Origin: CAZWRN01 sp964446685 | Lineage (GTDB): Bacteria > Patescibacteriota > Microgenomatia > Daviesbacterales > UBA10151 | Length of the DNA: 64,000 bases | Assembly (NCBI GenBank): GCA_964446685.1 | Contig: CAYUPO010000005.1 | Location: 1 to 64,000, forward strand | Reading direction: 5' to 3' | Position numbers and translations under genes: made by a program | Shown: positions 24,094-31,971 of the stretch, piece after piece | How positions within the stretch are numbered: position 1 is the stretch's first letter | Layout of the letters: each line of letters starts with the position of its first letter | Notes under the pieces: model-generated | What the model saw: the letters and a program-made list of their open reading frames with translations, nothing else | Told to the model about the DNA's origin: nothing | Database searches by the model: none

Positions 24094-24246
24094 AAAAAAA
24101 CCGCCTCCTGCAAAAATATTTGCTAGGGACGGTATTACCGCGGTTCCACCCTGCTTCCTTTAGTCCTAAGCTTGTCGAAGGACTCTAAGGCAACTTTAAA
24201 TCTAGTATCAAGCTCCAGCTATGCCAAAAGCCTTCATTGCTCAACA
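24094..24246 (-). promoter_or_regulatory. T-box riboswitch leader of glyQS
   Basis: Reading left, AGGGTGGAACCGCG (24152-24139) is the hallmark T-box antiterminator sequence that pairs with the tRNA acceptor end. It is followed by a terminator: CCGTCCCTAGCAAA (24132-24119) pairs, with wobble and mismatches, with TTTGCAGGAGGCGG (24114-24101), then seven T. Upstream, AAGGC (24234-24230) and GCCTT (24191-24187) close a compact stem whose loop has GGC-A and GGA, possible glycine specifiers. The stem III position is taken by the palindromic repeat AGTCCT..AGGACT (24162-24184). The core is certain; the stem I fold and specifier are inferred. Confidence 0.85.
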
Positions 24247-24251
24247 AGGAA

Positions 24252-24280
24252 AGTATAAGGTATTAAGGGTAAAGTATCAA
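24252..24280 (-). promoter_or_regulatory. Promoter of the glyQS T-box leader
   Basis: Reading left: TTGATA (24280-24275), a 17-base spacer, TATACT (24257-24252). It lies within a low-complexity stretch (words AAGTATTAAGG, about 24248-24292), so the promoter seems built out of the repeat. Transcription would begin near 24245, just before the T-box stem. Confidence 0.5.
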
Positions 24281-24311
24281 GTATTAAGGATGTTAGTCGT
24301 GCAAACATTCG

Positions 24312-24421
24312 ACGTCATTGCGAGGAACGAAGTGACGAAGCAATCTAGCTTAGAATTTTTATTACTTCATCAATTAATAAACGTCATGCAGCAGATTGCT
24401 TCGCTTTGCTCGCAATGACGT
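24312..24421. repeat. Paired palindromic repeat of the GTCATTGCGAGG type
   Basis: Left unit 24313-24345 (GTCATTGCGAGG...GAAGCAATCT) and right unit about 24393-24420 in opposite orientation (AGATTGCTTCGC...GCAATGAC), with about 47 bases between. It can form one long hairpin. This is a third repeat family, similar to one found in many unrelated bacteria. It fills the space between the recO stop and the T-box promoter. Confidence 0.8.
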
Positions 24422-24427
24422 TAGAAA

Positions 24428-25066
24428 TCATCTTTTCAGTTGTCTAAGTACTTGTAAACTTTTGAGTGAGGTTTCCAGAGTCTCTTCCATATAAAACCTG
24501 AGAATATGTTCTATTTCTACTGCCTGTTTCTCAGTTAATTCAATCTCAGCAATTTCATTAAAAGTTTGTTCCTCAAGTTTTGTCAGAAGATCACGGGTAT
24601 CATCATCTACCTCATGCATCCTTTCAACAGACCAAAATCCAGCCAGGGAAAGCATTTTTATCTCATAAGCTCTGACAAAGATTTGACGCGGATTTACTTC
24701 TAAAAATCTTAAAGCTGTCAGCAATAAATTGTATGCCTGATGATTTGGAGAATCATCAACCAAAATCTTGTCAGTTAATTCAATCAGATGAAAAGCAATT
24801 GTTGAAAGGGTTAACTGAGATTTGATAACCGGAAAAGTCTCCAGAGACTGCGCTTCTGTCAGAGTATAATTTTTGCCTTTAAACAAATGCAGCGAAACTC
24901 TATTTAAAATTTCCACATTCCCCGCTCTTCTGGAAGTAATCCGCCTCACCCCTCTTGCCACAATCGCGATTTTCCCAAACCGATCAGTCAAAGCCGTAAT
25001 CATCCGATCCGCCTCCCCAAAGTTATTCCTCTTTAAAATAATTCCTTCTGTCGTTACTGATGCCAT
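24428..25066 (-). CDS. recO: DNA repair protein RecO
   Basis: Recombination mediator that loads RecA with RecR. The N-terminal OB-fold starts TEGIILKRNNFGEADRMITALTDRFGKIAIVARGVRR (about 6-42), a strong RecO signature, followed by an all-helical C-terminal domain. The length of 212 residues is slightly short. The four-Cys zinc finger present in many RecO proteins is absent, as in several known members. Its stop is 7 bases past the right end of the 24312-24421 repeat, and its ATG is 3 bases past the stop of the upstream methyltransferase gene, so the two are probably cotranscribed. Confidence 0.93.
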   Translation of the reverse strand: MASVTTEGIILKRNNFGEADRMITALTDRFGKIAIVARGVRRITSRRAGNVEILNRVSLHLFKGKNYTLTEAQSLETFPVIKSQLTLSTIAFHLIELTDKILVDDSPNHQAYNLLLTALRFLEVNPRQIFVRAYEIKMLSLAGFWSVERMHEVDDDTRDLLTKLEEQTFNEIAEIELTEKQAVEIEHILRFYMEETLETSLKSLQVLRQLKR

Positions 25067-25069
25067 AGA

Positions 25070-25609
25070 TTACAAAGTATACACAGTATGCAAATAATCA
25101 ATTGTGCTTCGATATTTAGGCAATAGTGCCCTTTGTTTAAAACCCAGTTCTTGCTGTAGTTCTCCAGACATATAATATCTGGGATGAAAAAGCACACTAC
25201 CTCCCGGTTTTAAAACTCTTTTTGCTTCTCTTAAAATATCATTAATAATTACTTCAGAGTCTGTTTTCCATTTAATTTCTTCCACCATAAGATGTTCTAC
25301 TACAACATCAAAAGAATCATTGGGGAAATGTGTATTTCTTGCATCTTCTTTAAAAAAGGTACCACCCTCATAATGAACATCATCTCTAATATCAACACCA
25401 TAGGCATCGGTATCTAACTTATTTCTCCATACAGGAATAAATAAACCCTTGCCAGCACCCATTTCTAAAAGTTTAAATTGTGAAGGTAAATTTATACCGT
25501 ACCAATCCCTTAGCGCATAATTCATCATAGACGGAATTCCTTCCCAGTCACCTAACTCATCAATATCACGGAATCCTTCCTTTAATATGCGCTCAGCATC
25601 TCGTTTCAT
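25070..25609 (-). CDS. SAM-dependent methyltransferase (class I)
   Basis: From the ATG at 25609 it has 179 residues. Motif I is LLEMGAGKGLF, motif II is YGVDIRDD, and DSFDVVVEHLMVEEI with LKPGGSVLFHPRYY corresponds to motifs post-I to III. This is the Methyltransf_11 type of small-molecule or glycan methyltransferase; the substrate is unknown. The frame extends to 25693, but that would overlap the upstream DUF4012 gene by 62 bases, and a TATAAT box lies 7 bases before the 25609 ATG. It probably serves the neighbouring glycan locus or is cotranscribed with recO. Confidence 0.8.
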   Translation of the reverse strand: MKRDAERILKEGFRDIDELGDWEGIPSMMNYALRDWYGINLPSQFKLLEMGAGKGLFIPVWRNKLDTDAYGVDIRDDVHYEGGTFFKEDARNTHFPNDSFDVVVEHLMVEEIKWKTDSEVIINDILREAKRVLKPGGSVLFHPRYYMSGELQQELGFKQRALLPKYRSTIDYLHTVYTL

Positions 25610-25616
25610 GATGAGT

Positions 25617-25622
25617 ATTATA
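25617..25622 (-). promoter_or_regulatory. TATAAT box just upstream of the methyltransferase
   Basis: Reading left, TTGTATAAT has its perfect -10 hexamer at 25622-25617, ending 7 bases before the ATG at 25609. The -35 region is weak. It predicts a leaderless mRNA, and it overlaps the end region of the upstream gene (stop at 25632). Confidence 0.4.
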
Positions 25623-25631
25623 CAAGAGTAA

Positions 25632-27536
25632 TTAGAGTTGAATTTTAAGTTCCCTGTCGGTATCCAGCAAGAACTTCTCTTTAGTTCTGCCATTAACTTT
25701 TATTTCATATTCAAATGCCTCTTTTCCTGGCTGTCTTTGGATCAGTAGGTTATATTCACCACCTGAGAAAGCATTTGGCAGTTCATATTCAAATTCGATA
25801 GTTCTGGAGTTTTGCGGACGGATTTCCAGAAACGCTTCCAGTACGGTTTTATCCAGCTCTTCAAAAGTAGCTACTTTCACATCTGAACCTTTATTACTCA
25901 AGAGCTTTGATCCTTTTGGAACATAAATTCTCAGATAATCCCGATTTCTTTGATTTAACCAGGCATCATACTTTTGTGGATTGTTGTAAGTAATTGCCAG
26001 TTTATTAGTCACTTTGCCTGCGTTATCAGTTGTAATATCAAGCATTATTTTTTGTTCCACATACAAATTGGACTTACCTCCGGCAAAGTTTGAATCATTT
26101 ACATGCAGATAATCAAAAGTATAAGGCTTAATCTGGCCGGTCCAGTCAAGCTTAGTTAAAGCGTCCTGAGTCTTCTGATCATGCATATTAAAAATAATAT
26201 GTTTTGAGTTGGCCAGTTTCACACCAGCGTTAATAAACTCCGGTAGCTTTTCGGTTGAAGCTCCCAGTGAACGGGCCAGGATCTGCTGCATCAAAGTTCC
26301 TAAAATAGCTTTTCTATCCTGCTCACCTTTTTCAATAATCTGAGCATAATTTTCTAGTTCATAGATCACATTTGGACAATTGCATCTGTCATCATGCTCA
26401 GCTGAATATCTGGTGCCAAGGACTTCTATAGGACCAGTAATTTTAATCAGCTCTTCCACTACATGAGTATCAATCAAAATAATTCCATCCCATGGCCTGC
26501 CTTCACCAATAAATTGATAAAGTCTTTCAAACTGAGCCAGAGAAGTAGGTACATCCGGTGACAAATTTGAGTCTCTCATTGACCAGGCAGTTCGGGGTTT
26601 ACCATTTGCTTCCGGCAGATATTTCACAATAGGTGCAGGTGGAGTCAGAGGGCAAACTTTGGTCAAACAAACATTGAGCATTTTTTCATCAAGTCTGTAA
26701 ATATCATCTGAGGTAGAAGAAGAAACTTTTCCTTTATCCAGTCCCAGGAAAGCATAAGCTGTCATAAAGCCACCGGTTGCCCGCAACTCTTTGTCATTTT
26801 GAAAGATCATCAGGTAATTTTTAGCACTTGGCTCACCTAATGCTGCCGGAGCTACTTCCAAAGCTGGTTTAGCTTCTGTTACAGCGTAATGCGCTCCAAT
26901 AATAAAGTTTTTAGCAGTATCTACTAAAGATCTGACATTGCGACTGCCAAATTTTTCCGGATATTTATTGACATCAATACTAGCAACCTCATCACGAGCT
27001 CTTTTCAAGTCAGGTTCAACTTTATCAAGCTGTGGAATAACTTTATTTAAGACTTTTACAGCCTGAGCTACCCTATCAAGCCCTGGAGTTGGAGTACCAT
27101 TAAAGCCCAGCTCTGCTTTATAAGGTAATAACGACTCAACAACTGTTTCAACAGCATTTAACTCGTACGAGGCAGCCTTGGAAAAATGTCTGGCATCTGC
27201 ATAAAATCCGCCAACATATGGAATAACTCTAACCCAAAAAAGGAAATTCAGAGACAGATTTAAATCTCCAGTTGATTTTTTTATATCAGTTACGTGTTTT
27301 TTGATATCATCCAGATTTTCATTTTTCGCAGCATCATTCATAGCCCTACCGGAAGCAATAATCCTTTTTGTGGCACTGTAGGCTCCTCTGATAGGCAAAT
27401 AAACAGCTACAAACAAAATGAGCAGAACGATAAAAATACGAATCAGCATCTTTTTATAGTTTTTTTTCTTTCCTGAATTTTTACGTAGGAATTGATCTTG
27501 CCGCGCCAAGCGCTTGTTGAGGTTGGTAAAGGGCAT
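25632..27536 (-). CDS. DUF4012-family membrane-anchored protein
   Basis: The 634 residues begin with a basic cytosolic tail, one membrane segment (about 31-48) and a large outer part. YLMIFQNDKELRATGGFMTAY (241-261) and the following MRDSNLSPDVPTSLAQFERLY region are the hallmarks of DUF4012, a family frequent in CPR and Actinobacteria and often found beside polysaccharide genes. The function is unknown; the fold shows distant likeness to LytR-type domains (my recollection, not checked). Here it borders a sugar phosphotransferase, which supports a role in surface glycan attachment or assembly. Confidence 0.82.
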   Translation of the reverse strand: MPFTNLNKRLARQDQFLRKNSGKKKNYKKMLIRIFIVLLILFVAVYLPIRGAYSATKRIIASGRAMNDAAKNENLDDIKKHVTDIKKSTGDLNLSLNFLFWVRVIPYVGGFYADARHFSKAASYELNAVETVVESLLPYKAELGFNGTPTPGLDRVAQAVKVLNKVIPQLDKVEPDLKRARDEVASIDVNKYPEKFGSRNVRSLVDTAKNFIIGAHYAVTEAKPALEVAPAALGEPSAKNYLMIFQNDKELRATGGFMTAYAFLGLDKGKVSSSTSDDIYRLDEKMLNVCLTKVCPLTPPAPIVKYLPEANGKPRTAWSMRDSNLSPDVPTSLAQFERLYQFIGEGRPWDGIILIDTHVVEELIKITGPIEVLGTRYSAEHDDRCNCPNVIYELENYAQIIEKGEQDRKAILGTLMQQILARSLGASTEKLPEFINAGVKLANSKHIIFNMHDQKTQDALTKLDWTGQIKPYTFDYLHVNDSNFAGGKSNLYVEQKIMLDITTDNAGKVTNKLAITYNNPQKYDAWLNQRNRDYLRIYVPKGSKLLSNKGSDVKVATFEELDKTVLEAFLEIRPQNSRTIEFEYELPNAFSGGEYNLLIQRQPGKEAFEYEIKVNGRTKEKFLLDTDRELKIQL

Positions 27537-27594
27537 GATATTAAGTGTAAAGATCAGAATGGAAAAAGTAAAGTTGACAACTCAATGTAGAATC

Positions 27595-27735
27595 ATAAAA
27601 TAATAACCAAGTATCCAAATAACAAGTAACAAACAAGTTCCAATGTTTTAAAATACAATAAACAGACAGCTTGGTAATTTATTAATCAAATACTGTAATT
27701 TGTTTGGATGCTTGAGATTTGGTACTTGTAGATTA
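27595..27735. repeat. Intergenic fold-back element (CCAAATAACAAGTA words)
   Basis: The left part (27605-27645, CCAAGTATCCAAATAACAAG and similar) is imperfectly inverted at about 27695-27730 (TTGTTTGGATGCTTGAGATT and following). It occupies the spacer 27537-27737 between the DUF4012 and sugar-transferase genes. No gene is seen. Confidence 0.5.
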
Positions 27736-27737
27736 AC

Positions 27738-28367
27738 TTACACTGCCCCACGTCCTACCAGAACAGCCGGCACTGTCTTCAACATTAGATACACATCATA
27801 AAAAATCGATCTTCTCTGAACATACTGAGCATCCATTTCGACCCGTTTATCAAAATTAATATCACTCCTGCCTGATACCTGCCAGACTCCGGTCAGCCCG
27901 GGCTTGGAAGATAAAATAATTTTTACAAAATCTCTGGATTGAGGATATTTCTTCTGCTGCTCTTCCAGTTCAAATGGATAATAAGCCCTGGGACCAACCA
28001 AACTCATTTCACCTCTTAAAATATTGATAAATTGAGGAAACTCATCAACTGAAAATTTACGGATAAACTTACCTACCCGAGTAACCCGTGGATCGTTATG
28101 GATCTTATAACTATTCTTTTTATATTGTTTCAAAAGTTCCGGATTTTGTTGCAACAACTCCTGCGCACCAACCACCATTGAACGGAATTTAAACATATAA
28201 AATAAATTACCATTCTTACCCACCCGCATCGGCGTATCAGCCATAATTGGCCCTTTTGAATCAAGCCTGATTGCCAGAGATGTTAAAAGCAGTACCGGAG
28301 AACAAAGAGCCAGACCAATCAAAGCTCCGATAATATCCATTATTCGTTTAATAAAATCGTAATACAT
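27738..28367 (-). CDS. Polyprenyl-phosphate sugar-1-phosphate transferase (initiating)
   Basis: Bacterial sugar transferase (WcaJ/WbaP C-terminal domain, small monotopic PGT type) that starts a lipid-linked oligosaccharide on undecaprenyl phosphate at the inner membrane face. From the ATG at 28367 it has 209 residues: a re-entrant hydrophobic segment (about 10-35), MFKFRSM, VDEFPQFINILRGEMSLVGPRA with the catalytic Asp-Glu pair, and PGLTGVWQVSGRSD near the end. All family motifs are present. The frame extends to a TTG at 28391. It is probably the first step of the glycan made by the locus to its right. Confidence 0.92.
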   Translation of the reverse strand: MYYDFIKRIMDIIGALIGLALCSPVLLLTSLAIRLDSKGPIMADTPMRVGKNGNLFYMFKFRSMVVGAQELLQQNPELLKQYKKNSYKIHNDPRVTRVGKFIRKFSVDEFPQFINILRGEMSLVGPRAYYPFELEEQQKKYPQSRDFVKIILSSKPGLTGVWQVSGRSDINFDKRVEMDAQYVQRRSIFYDVYLMLKTVPAVLVGRGAV

Positions 28368-28482
28368 AAAATAAATAACCAAATATACCAATAAAAAAAG
28401 TCAAATTCCCAATGCTAGTTATTATCACATAAATTGTGCAAATATGGCGTTTTTATTTGGCATTTGTATATTTAACATTGGG

Positions 28483-29550
28483 TTATTGGATTATTTTATT
28501 GAGTATATTCTTAAAGTTTATCTTAAATTTTGCAAGAGTAAACTTCTGGACATTTTTAATACATTCATCAGGATTTACCGGGTTTCTTTCAAATTCCTCA
28601 ATTGCTGTCTGTAGACTCTTAACTGACAACTCATCAAAATAAACTCCGGTTTTGCCATTTATTACCGTTTCTAAAGAGCCTCCATGACCATACGCAATCA
28701 CTCCTTTTCCAAAAATCTGTGCTTCCAAAGCAGTCATTCCAAAGTCTTCTTCTGCACTGACTATCAGTCCGCTACAACCGGCTAATAATGAAGTTATCAT
28801 TTCATCCGATACTCCTCCATAAAAACTTATATTATCCAGTGCTAATGATTTTAATTTCCTTTCTTCTGGTCCCCTACCAACAATTTTTAATTTTTTCCCG
28901 TTTTGATTAAATGTTTTAACTACCAGTTCTACATTTTTATAAGAGTTTAACCTGGCTATTAATAAATAATACCCACCATCAAAACTGGTCATTCCCTGAA
29001 CTATTTTTTCATCAACAAACGGCTGCAAAACAAATGCATCTTTGTGATAGATTTTTTCCACCCGTTTTTGGCAATTAAATGATCCGGTAATAAAATGATC
29101 AACTCTCTGCGAAATCAGCTGATCATAAAACCTCAGCCAGGAAAAAAGCGGCTGAAAAATTCCGGAATATTTATCAGCAGGTAAATGCCATAAAAACCTT
29201 GGCGGAGTATGAATAAAACAGATATGAGTTGTTTCAGGTCTGGTAATAATAGCTTTTGCAAACTTGGTAGTCTGACTTATAACCAGATCGTATTCAGAAA
29301 AATCAAACTGCTCAAAAGCTAAAGGATACAAAGGTAGTAAAGGCCTGTATAAACTTCTCCAGCCAGGAATTTTTTGCATGAAAGAGGTGATTATTTTCTT
29401 ATTTCTAAATTTTTCCGCAATCAAACTATTTTTTTTATCAATTACTGAAGTAAAAATAGGTGCTTCAGGATAAATCTCTGACAATGCCAGCAGCACCTTT
29501 TCTGCCCCACCCCACTGAACCAGATCATCATGTACTAAAGCAACTTTCAT
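28483..29550 (-). CDS. Glycosyltransferase family 4
   Basis: GT-B fold enzyme using a nucleotide sugar. From the ATG at 29550 it has 355 residues: an N-terminal MKVALVHDDLVQWGGAEKVL (GGAE substrate loop), and the C-terminal donor site EEDFGMTALEAQIFGKGVIAYG containing the E-x7-E motif. A longer frame to 29586 exists, but the GT4 N-terminus and a promoter 7 bases upstream favour 29550. It diverges from rsmH, with both promoters in 89 bases. Acceptor unknown. The 115-base spacer to the sugar transferase (28368-28482) has CATTGGGTTA words shared with 33555-33570. Confidence 0.88.
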   Translation of the reverse strand: MKVALVHDDLVQWGGAEKVLLALSEIYPEAPIFTSVIDKKNSLIAEKFRNKKIITSFMQKIPGWRSLYRPLLPLYPLAFEQFDFSEYDLVISQTTKFAKAIITRPETTHICFIHTPPRFLWHLPADKYSGIFQPLFSWLRFYDQLISQRVDHFITGSFNCQKRVEKIYHKDAFVLQPFVDEKIVQGMTSFDGGYYLLIARLNSYKNVELVVKTFNQNGKKLKIVGRGPEERKLKSLALDNISFYGGVSDEMITSLLAGCSGLIVSAEEDFGMTALEAQIFGKGVIAYGHGGSLETVINGKTGVYFDELSVKSLQTAIEEFERNPVNPDECIKNVQKFTLAKFKINFKNILNKIIQ

Positions 29551-29557
29551 AGGCTTA

Positions 29558-29633
29558 AGCGTAAAGTGTTTATGGTTAAGTTTCAAGCTCCAGAAACGGT
29601 TAATTTGTTATTTAAAGCGCCAAACGGTAAAAT
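29558..29633. promoter_or_regulatory. Divergent promoters for GT4 (left) and rsmH (right)
   Basis: Leftward: TTGAAA (29586-29581), 17 bases, TACGCT (29563-29558, weak), ending 7 bases before the GT4 ATG. Rightward: TTGTTA (29605-29610), 17 bases, TAAAAT (29628-29633), ending 6 bases before the rsmH ATG at 29640. Both predict leaderless or nearly leaderless transcripts; neither gene has an SD. Confidence 0.5.
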
Positions 29634-29639
29634 TCACAC

Positions 29640-30605
29640 ATGAGTAACTATCACACACCAGTAATGCCAAAAGAATCTTTAGAATTATTATCTGTCAAAC
29701 CAGGCCACTGGTACATTGACTGTAATTTGGGTGGCGGCGGCCATACTGATCTTATTTTAAAACAGGGCGGAAAAGTCATTGGTATCGACCTTGATGCTGA
29801 TGCGATCAATGAAGTTGCCAAAAATCACAATTTGAAAACTGAAAATATTGATTTCCACCTCCAGGCTTATTCCGAAAATCTGATTCTCTATCAGGACAAC
29901 TTCGCTAATATTATCCATGTCTTAGACAAAATCAACTCTTGTCATCCTGAACTGGTTTCAGGATCTACCAATTCGCAAACAATATCCATTTCAGGAATTC
30001 TTTTTGACCTTGGTGTTGCCAGTTTTCAGGTCAATGAAGGCAGCCGGGGGTTTAGTTTTAATAAAGATGCACCCCTTGATATGCGTATGGATCAATCTCA
30101 GGGAGTATCTGCCAGAGATTTAGTAAATGTTTTATATGAAAAAGAATTAACCGAACTATTCTGGAAATTTGGTGAAGAAACATTCGCTAAACCAATTGCC
30201 AGAAAAATTGTTGATTACAGAAAAACTAAACTGATAGAAACCACTACTGAACTTGCAAACATTGTTCTATCTGTCAGAAGAAGATCTCCCACTGAAAAAA
30301 TCCATCCAGCAACCCGAATATTCCAAGCACTTAGAATTGCCGTCAATGATGAATTAAATAGCCTAACTGAAGCATTACCAAAATCATATGAATTACTATC
30401 GCCAGGTGGAAGACTCGTAGTAATTAGTTTTCATTCCTTAGAAGATAAAATTGTAAAAAATACATTTAAAGATTTAGAACAGAAATATAAAGCTAAAATT
30501 CTAACAGACAAACCACTAGAAACAAGTAATTCTGAGATTTACGATAATCCAAGATCAAGATCTGCCAAATTAAGAGCTGTTGAAAAAAATAATCTTATAA
30601 GTTAA
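29640..30605 (+). CDS. rsmH: 16S rRNA m4C1402 methyltransferase RsmH (MraW)
   Basis: SAM-dependent N4-methylation of C1402 in 16S rRNA. The 321 residues begin SNYHTPVMPKESLELL, then NLGGGGHTDLIL (29-40, SAM loop), GIDLDADA, GILFDLGVASFQV, RGFSFNKDAPLDMRMD and VISFHSLEDKIVK. All family motifs are intact. An extra stretch of about 18 residues (about 99-116, including HPELVSGS) interrupts the segment before GILFDLG and is encoded by a dispersed palindromic repeat (29941-29966). The gene normally sits between mraZ and ftsL; here it is 8.5 kb away on the other strand, with its own promoter. Confidence 0.96.
   Translation: MSNYHTPVMPKESLELLSVKPGHWYIDCNLGGGGHTDLILKQGGKVIGIDLDADAINEVAKNHNLKTENIDFHLQAYSENLILYQDNFANIIHVLDKINSCHPELVSGSTNSQTISISGILFDLGVASFQVNEGSRGFSFNKDAPLDMRMDQSQGVSARDLVNVLYEKELTELFWKFGEETFAKPIARKIVDYRKTKLIETTTELANIVLSVRRRSPTEKIHPATRIFQALRIAVNDELNSLTEALPKSYELLSPGGRLVVISFHSLEDKIVKNTFKDLEQKYKAKILTDKPLETSNSEIYDNPRSRSAKLRAVEKNNLIS
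29941..29966. repeat. Palindromic repeat inserted in frame within rsmH
   Basis: ATCCTGAA (29944-29951) and TTCAGGAT (29957-29964) match the repeat unit of 2853-2881 and 8433-8461, including the flanking GTC. It is translated as C-HPELVSGS-T without a stop or frameshift. Confidence 0.85.
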
Positions 30606-30614
30606 GGTTTGCGA

Positions 30615-30875
30615 ATGAGTTTACTAAAAAAAATAGAAAATGGTTGTGAATTAGGAACCGAAATGCTTCATCAAGCAAATGAATTTTCCTTCAAAAACTT
30701 TTTACAAAATGGAGGATTTGTGCAAAAATCAGTTGAAATTGCGATGACAACACCTCATTTAACCCCTAGTGAAAATTTTTATTCATTTCTCGCAACAGCA
30801 TATGCAAGTTTATTCATTGTATTTATACCAGCTGCAATCACAGCCGCAAAATCTAGAAAGCGATATATGTCTTAA
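30615..30875 (+). CDS. Small protein with a C-terminal membrane segment, downstream of rsmH
   Basis: From the ATG at 30615 it has 86 residues (an in-frame TTG lies at 30609). The N-terminal 50 residues are polar; one membrane helix lies at about 57-76 (FLATAYASLFIVFIPAAITAA), followed by a basic tail. It follows rsmH by 9 bases, the place where ftsL often stands, but the tail-anchored topology and absence of a coiled coil do not fit FtsL. Its last 23 bases overlap the end of the convergent GT4 gene. Function unknown. Confidence 0.5.
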   Translation: MSLLKKIENGCELGTEMLHQANEFSFKNFLQNGGFVQKSVEIAMTTPHLTPSENFYSFLATAYASLFIVFIPAAITAAKSRKRYMS

Positions 30876-31965
30876 TTGTATCTTCAGCTAATTTTTTCCA
30901 ATTAAAAACTTTATACCTGTCACTACCATTTTTAATTAATTCTTTTCTCAGTTTCGGATCATTCAAGATGGTCATAATTTTATCTGCCATTTCAGTTGTA
31001 TTATGGGGATCAAAATATAAGGCAGCCTCTCCTCCAACTTCTGTTAATGAACCAAGCTTTGAAGATGCTACCGGGACCTCACAGGCAAACGCTTCCAGTA
31101 ACGGGATACCAAAGCCTTCTTCAAAAGATGGCACTACATATACTTGTGCGCCTTTGTAAAGTCCGACCAATTCGATATCGGTTACAAACCCGGTATAAAT
31201 AATATCCGGATGCTGATATTCTTTTTTGATTCTGTCCCAAAAATAATGGCCACTTCCTGTTAGTACCAATTTTAAAGAGGGATAATTTTTTCTGACTTCT
31301 AAAAAAGCTTTAATTAATCCTTCGACATTTTTATGGGGATGAGCATTTCCAACATAAAATATATATGGCTTTTGAATATCAAATTTTTTCAAAACCTGAT
31401 TAACTCCATCTGCGGTCATTCTTTGAGCCAACTTTAATAATGAATCTTCAGCAGCTTCTTTGGTAACAACAATTTTATTGGGATTTACTTTCCATTCATG
31501 TTCTAACTGTTCTTTGACATAGTTAGAAACTGTGATCACTTTTTTACTTTTTCTAACTGCATGGGAAAATACTTTGTCATAGGCAAACTGTTTAACTTTA
31601 TAAATTAAGGGACCATGAGTAGTGGCTCTTTCCATTTTAAAATGCTGATGAATGAGATCATGAATGGTCACCACAAACTTACCGTTATAAAAAATTGGCA
31701 CATTAAAATGCGGGAAGTGCATCAGATCCAACTTATATGAATGAAGCAATTTTGGAAACTTAAGTTGTTCTGCCATCGAATACCAGGAATATTCTGACTC
31801 AACTAAATAAAAATTCTTTGGTAGATTTTGATCAAGATTTTTTTTTAGCAGAAAAAGGTAATAATCATTTTCATGATCAATTTCAGCTAAATTGCGAACC
31901 AGGTTTCTGATATATCTGCCAACACCTGCCTCCGACCACAATCTACAGTCAATTCCAATCTTCAT
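30853..31965 (-). CDS. Glycosyltransferase family 4
   Basis: The 370 residues show a GT-B fold: N-terminal MKIGIDCRLWSEAGVGRYIRNL (donor-independent loop), HDLIHQHF, VSNYVKEQL, then the donor domain with FYVGNAHPHKNVEGLIKAF, TGFVTDIELVGLYKGA and the E-x7-E motif EEGFGIPLLEAFACEVPVASS. This is the mannosyltransferase-like GT4 subgroup common in O-antigen clusters; actual sugar unknown. Probably one of several transferases building the lipid-linked glycan. Its end overlaps the convergent small gene. Confidence 0.9.
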   Translation of the reverse strand: MKIGIDCRLWSEAGVGRYIRNLVRNLAEIDHENDYYLFLLKKNLDQNLPKNFYLVESEYSWYSMAEQLKFPKLLHSYKLDLMHFPHFNVPIFYNGKFVVTIHDLIHQHFKMERATTHGPLIYKVKQFAYDKVFSHAVRKSKKVITVSNYVKEQLEHEWKVNPNKIVVTKEAAEDSLLKLAQRMTADGVNQVLKKFDIQKPYIFYVGNAHPHKNVEGLIKAFLEVRKNYPSLKLVLTGSGHYFWDRIKKEYQHPDIIYTGFVTDIELVGLYKGAQVYVVPSFEEGFGIPLLEAFACEVPVASSKLGSLTEVGGEAALYFDPHNTTEMADKIMTILNDPKLRKELIKNGSDRYKVFNWKKLAEDTIKTYIAF

Positions 31966-31971
31966 AAATAG

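Noticed and set aside
24221..24418. A 65-codon plus-strand frame upstream of recO
   Set aside because: It runs through the T-box leader and the GTCATTGCGAGG doublet, so it is non-coding repeat and RNA structure.
30615..30875. FtsL downstream of rsmH
   Set aside because: The membrane helix is at the C-terminal end and there is no coiled coil; the protein at 20401-20715 is a much better FtsL.
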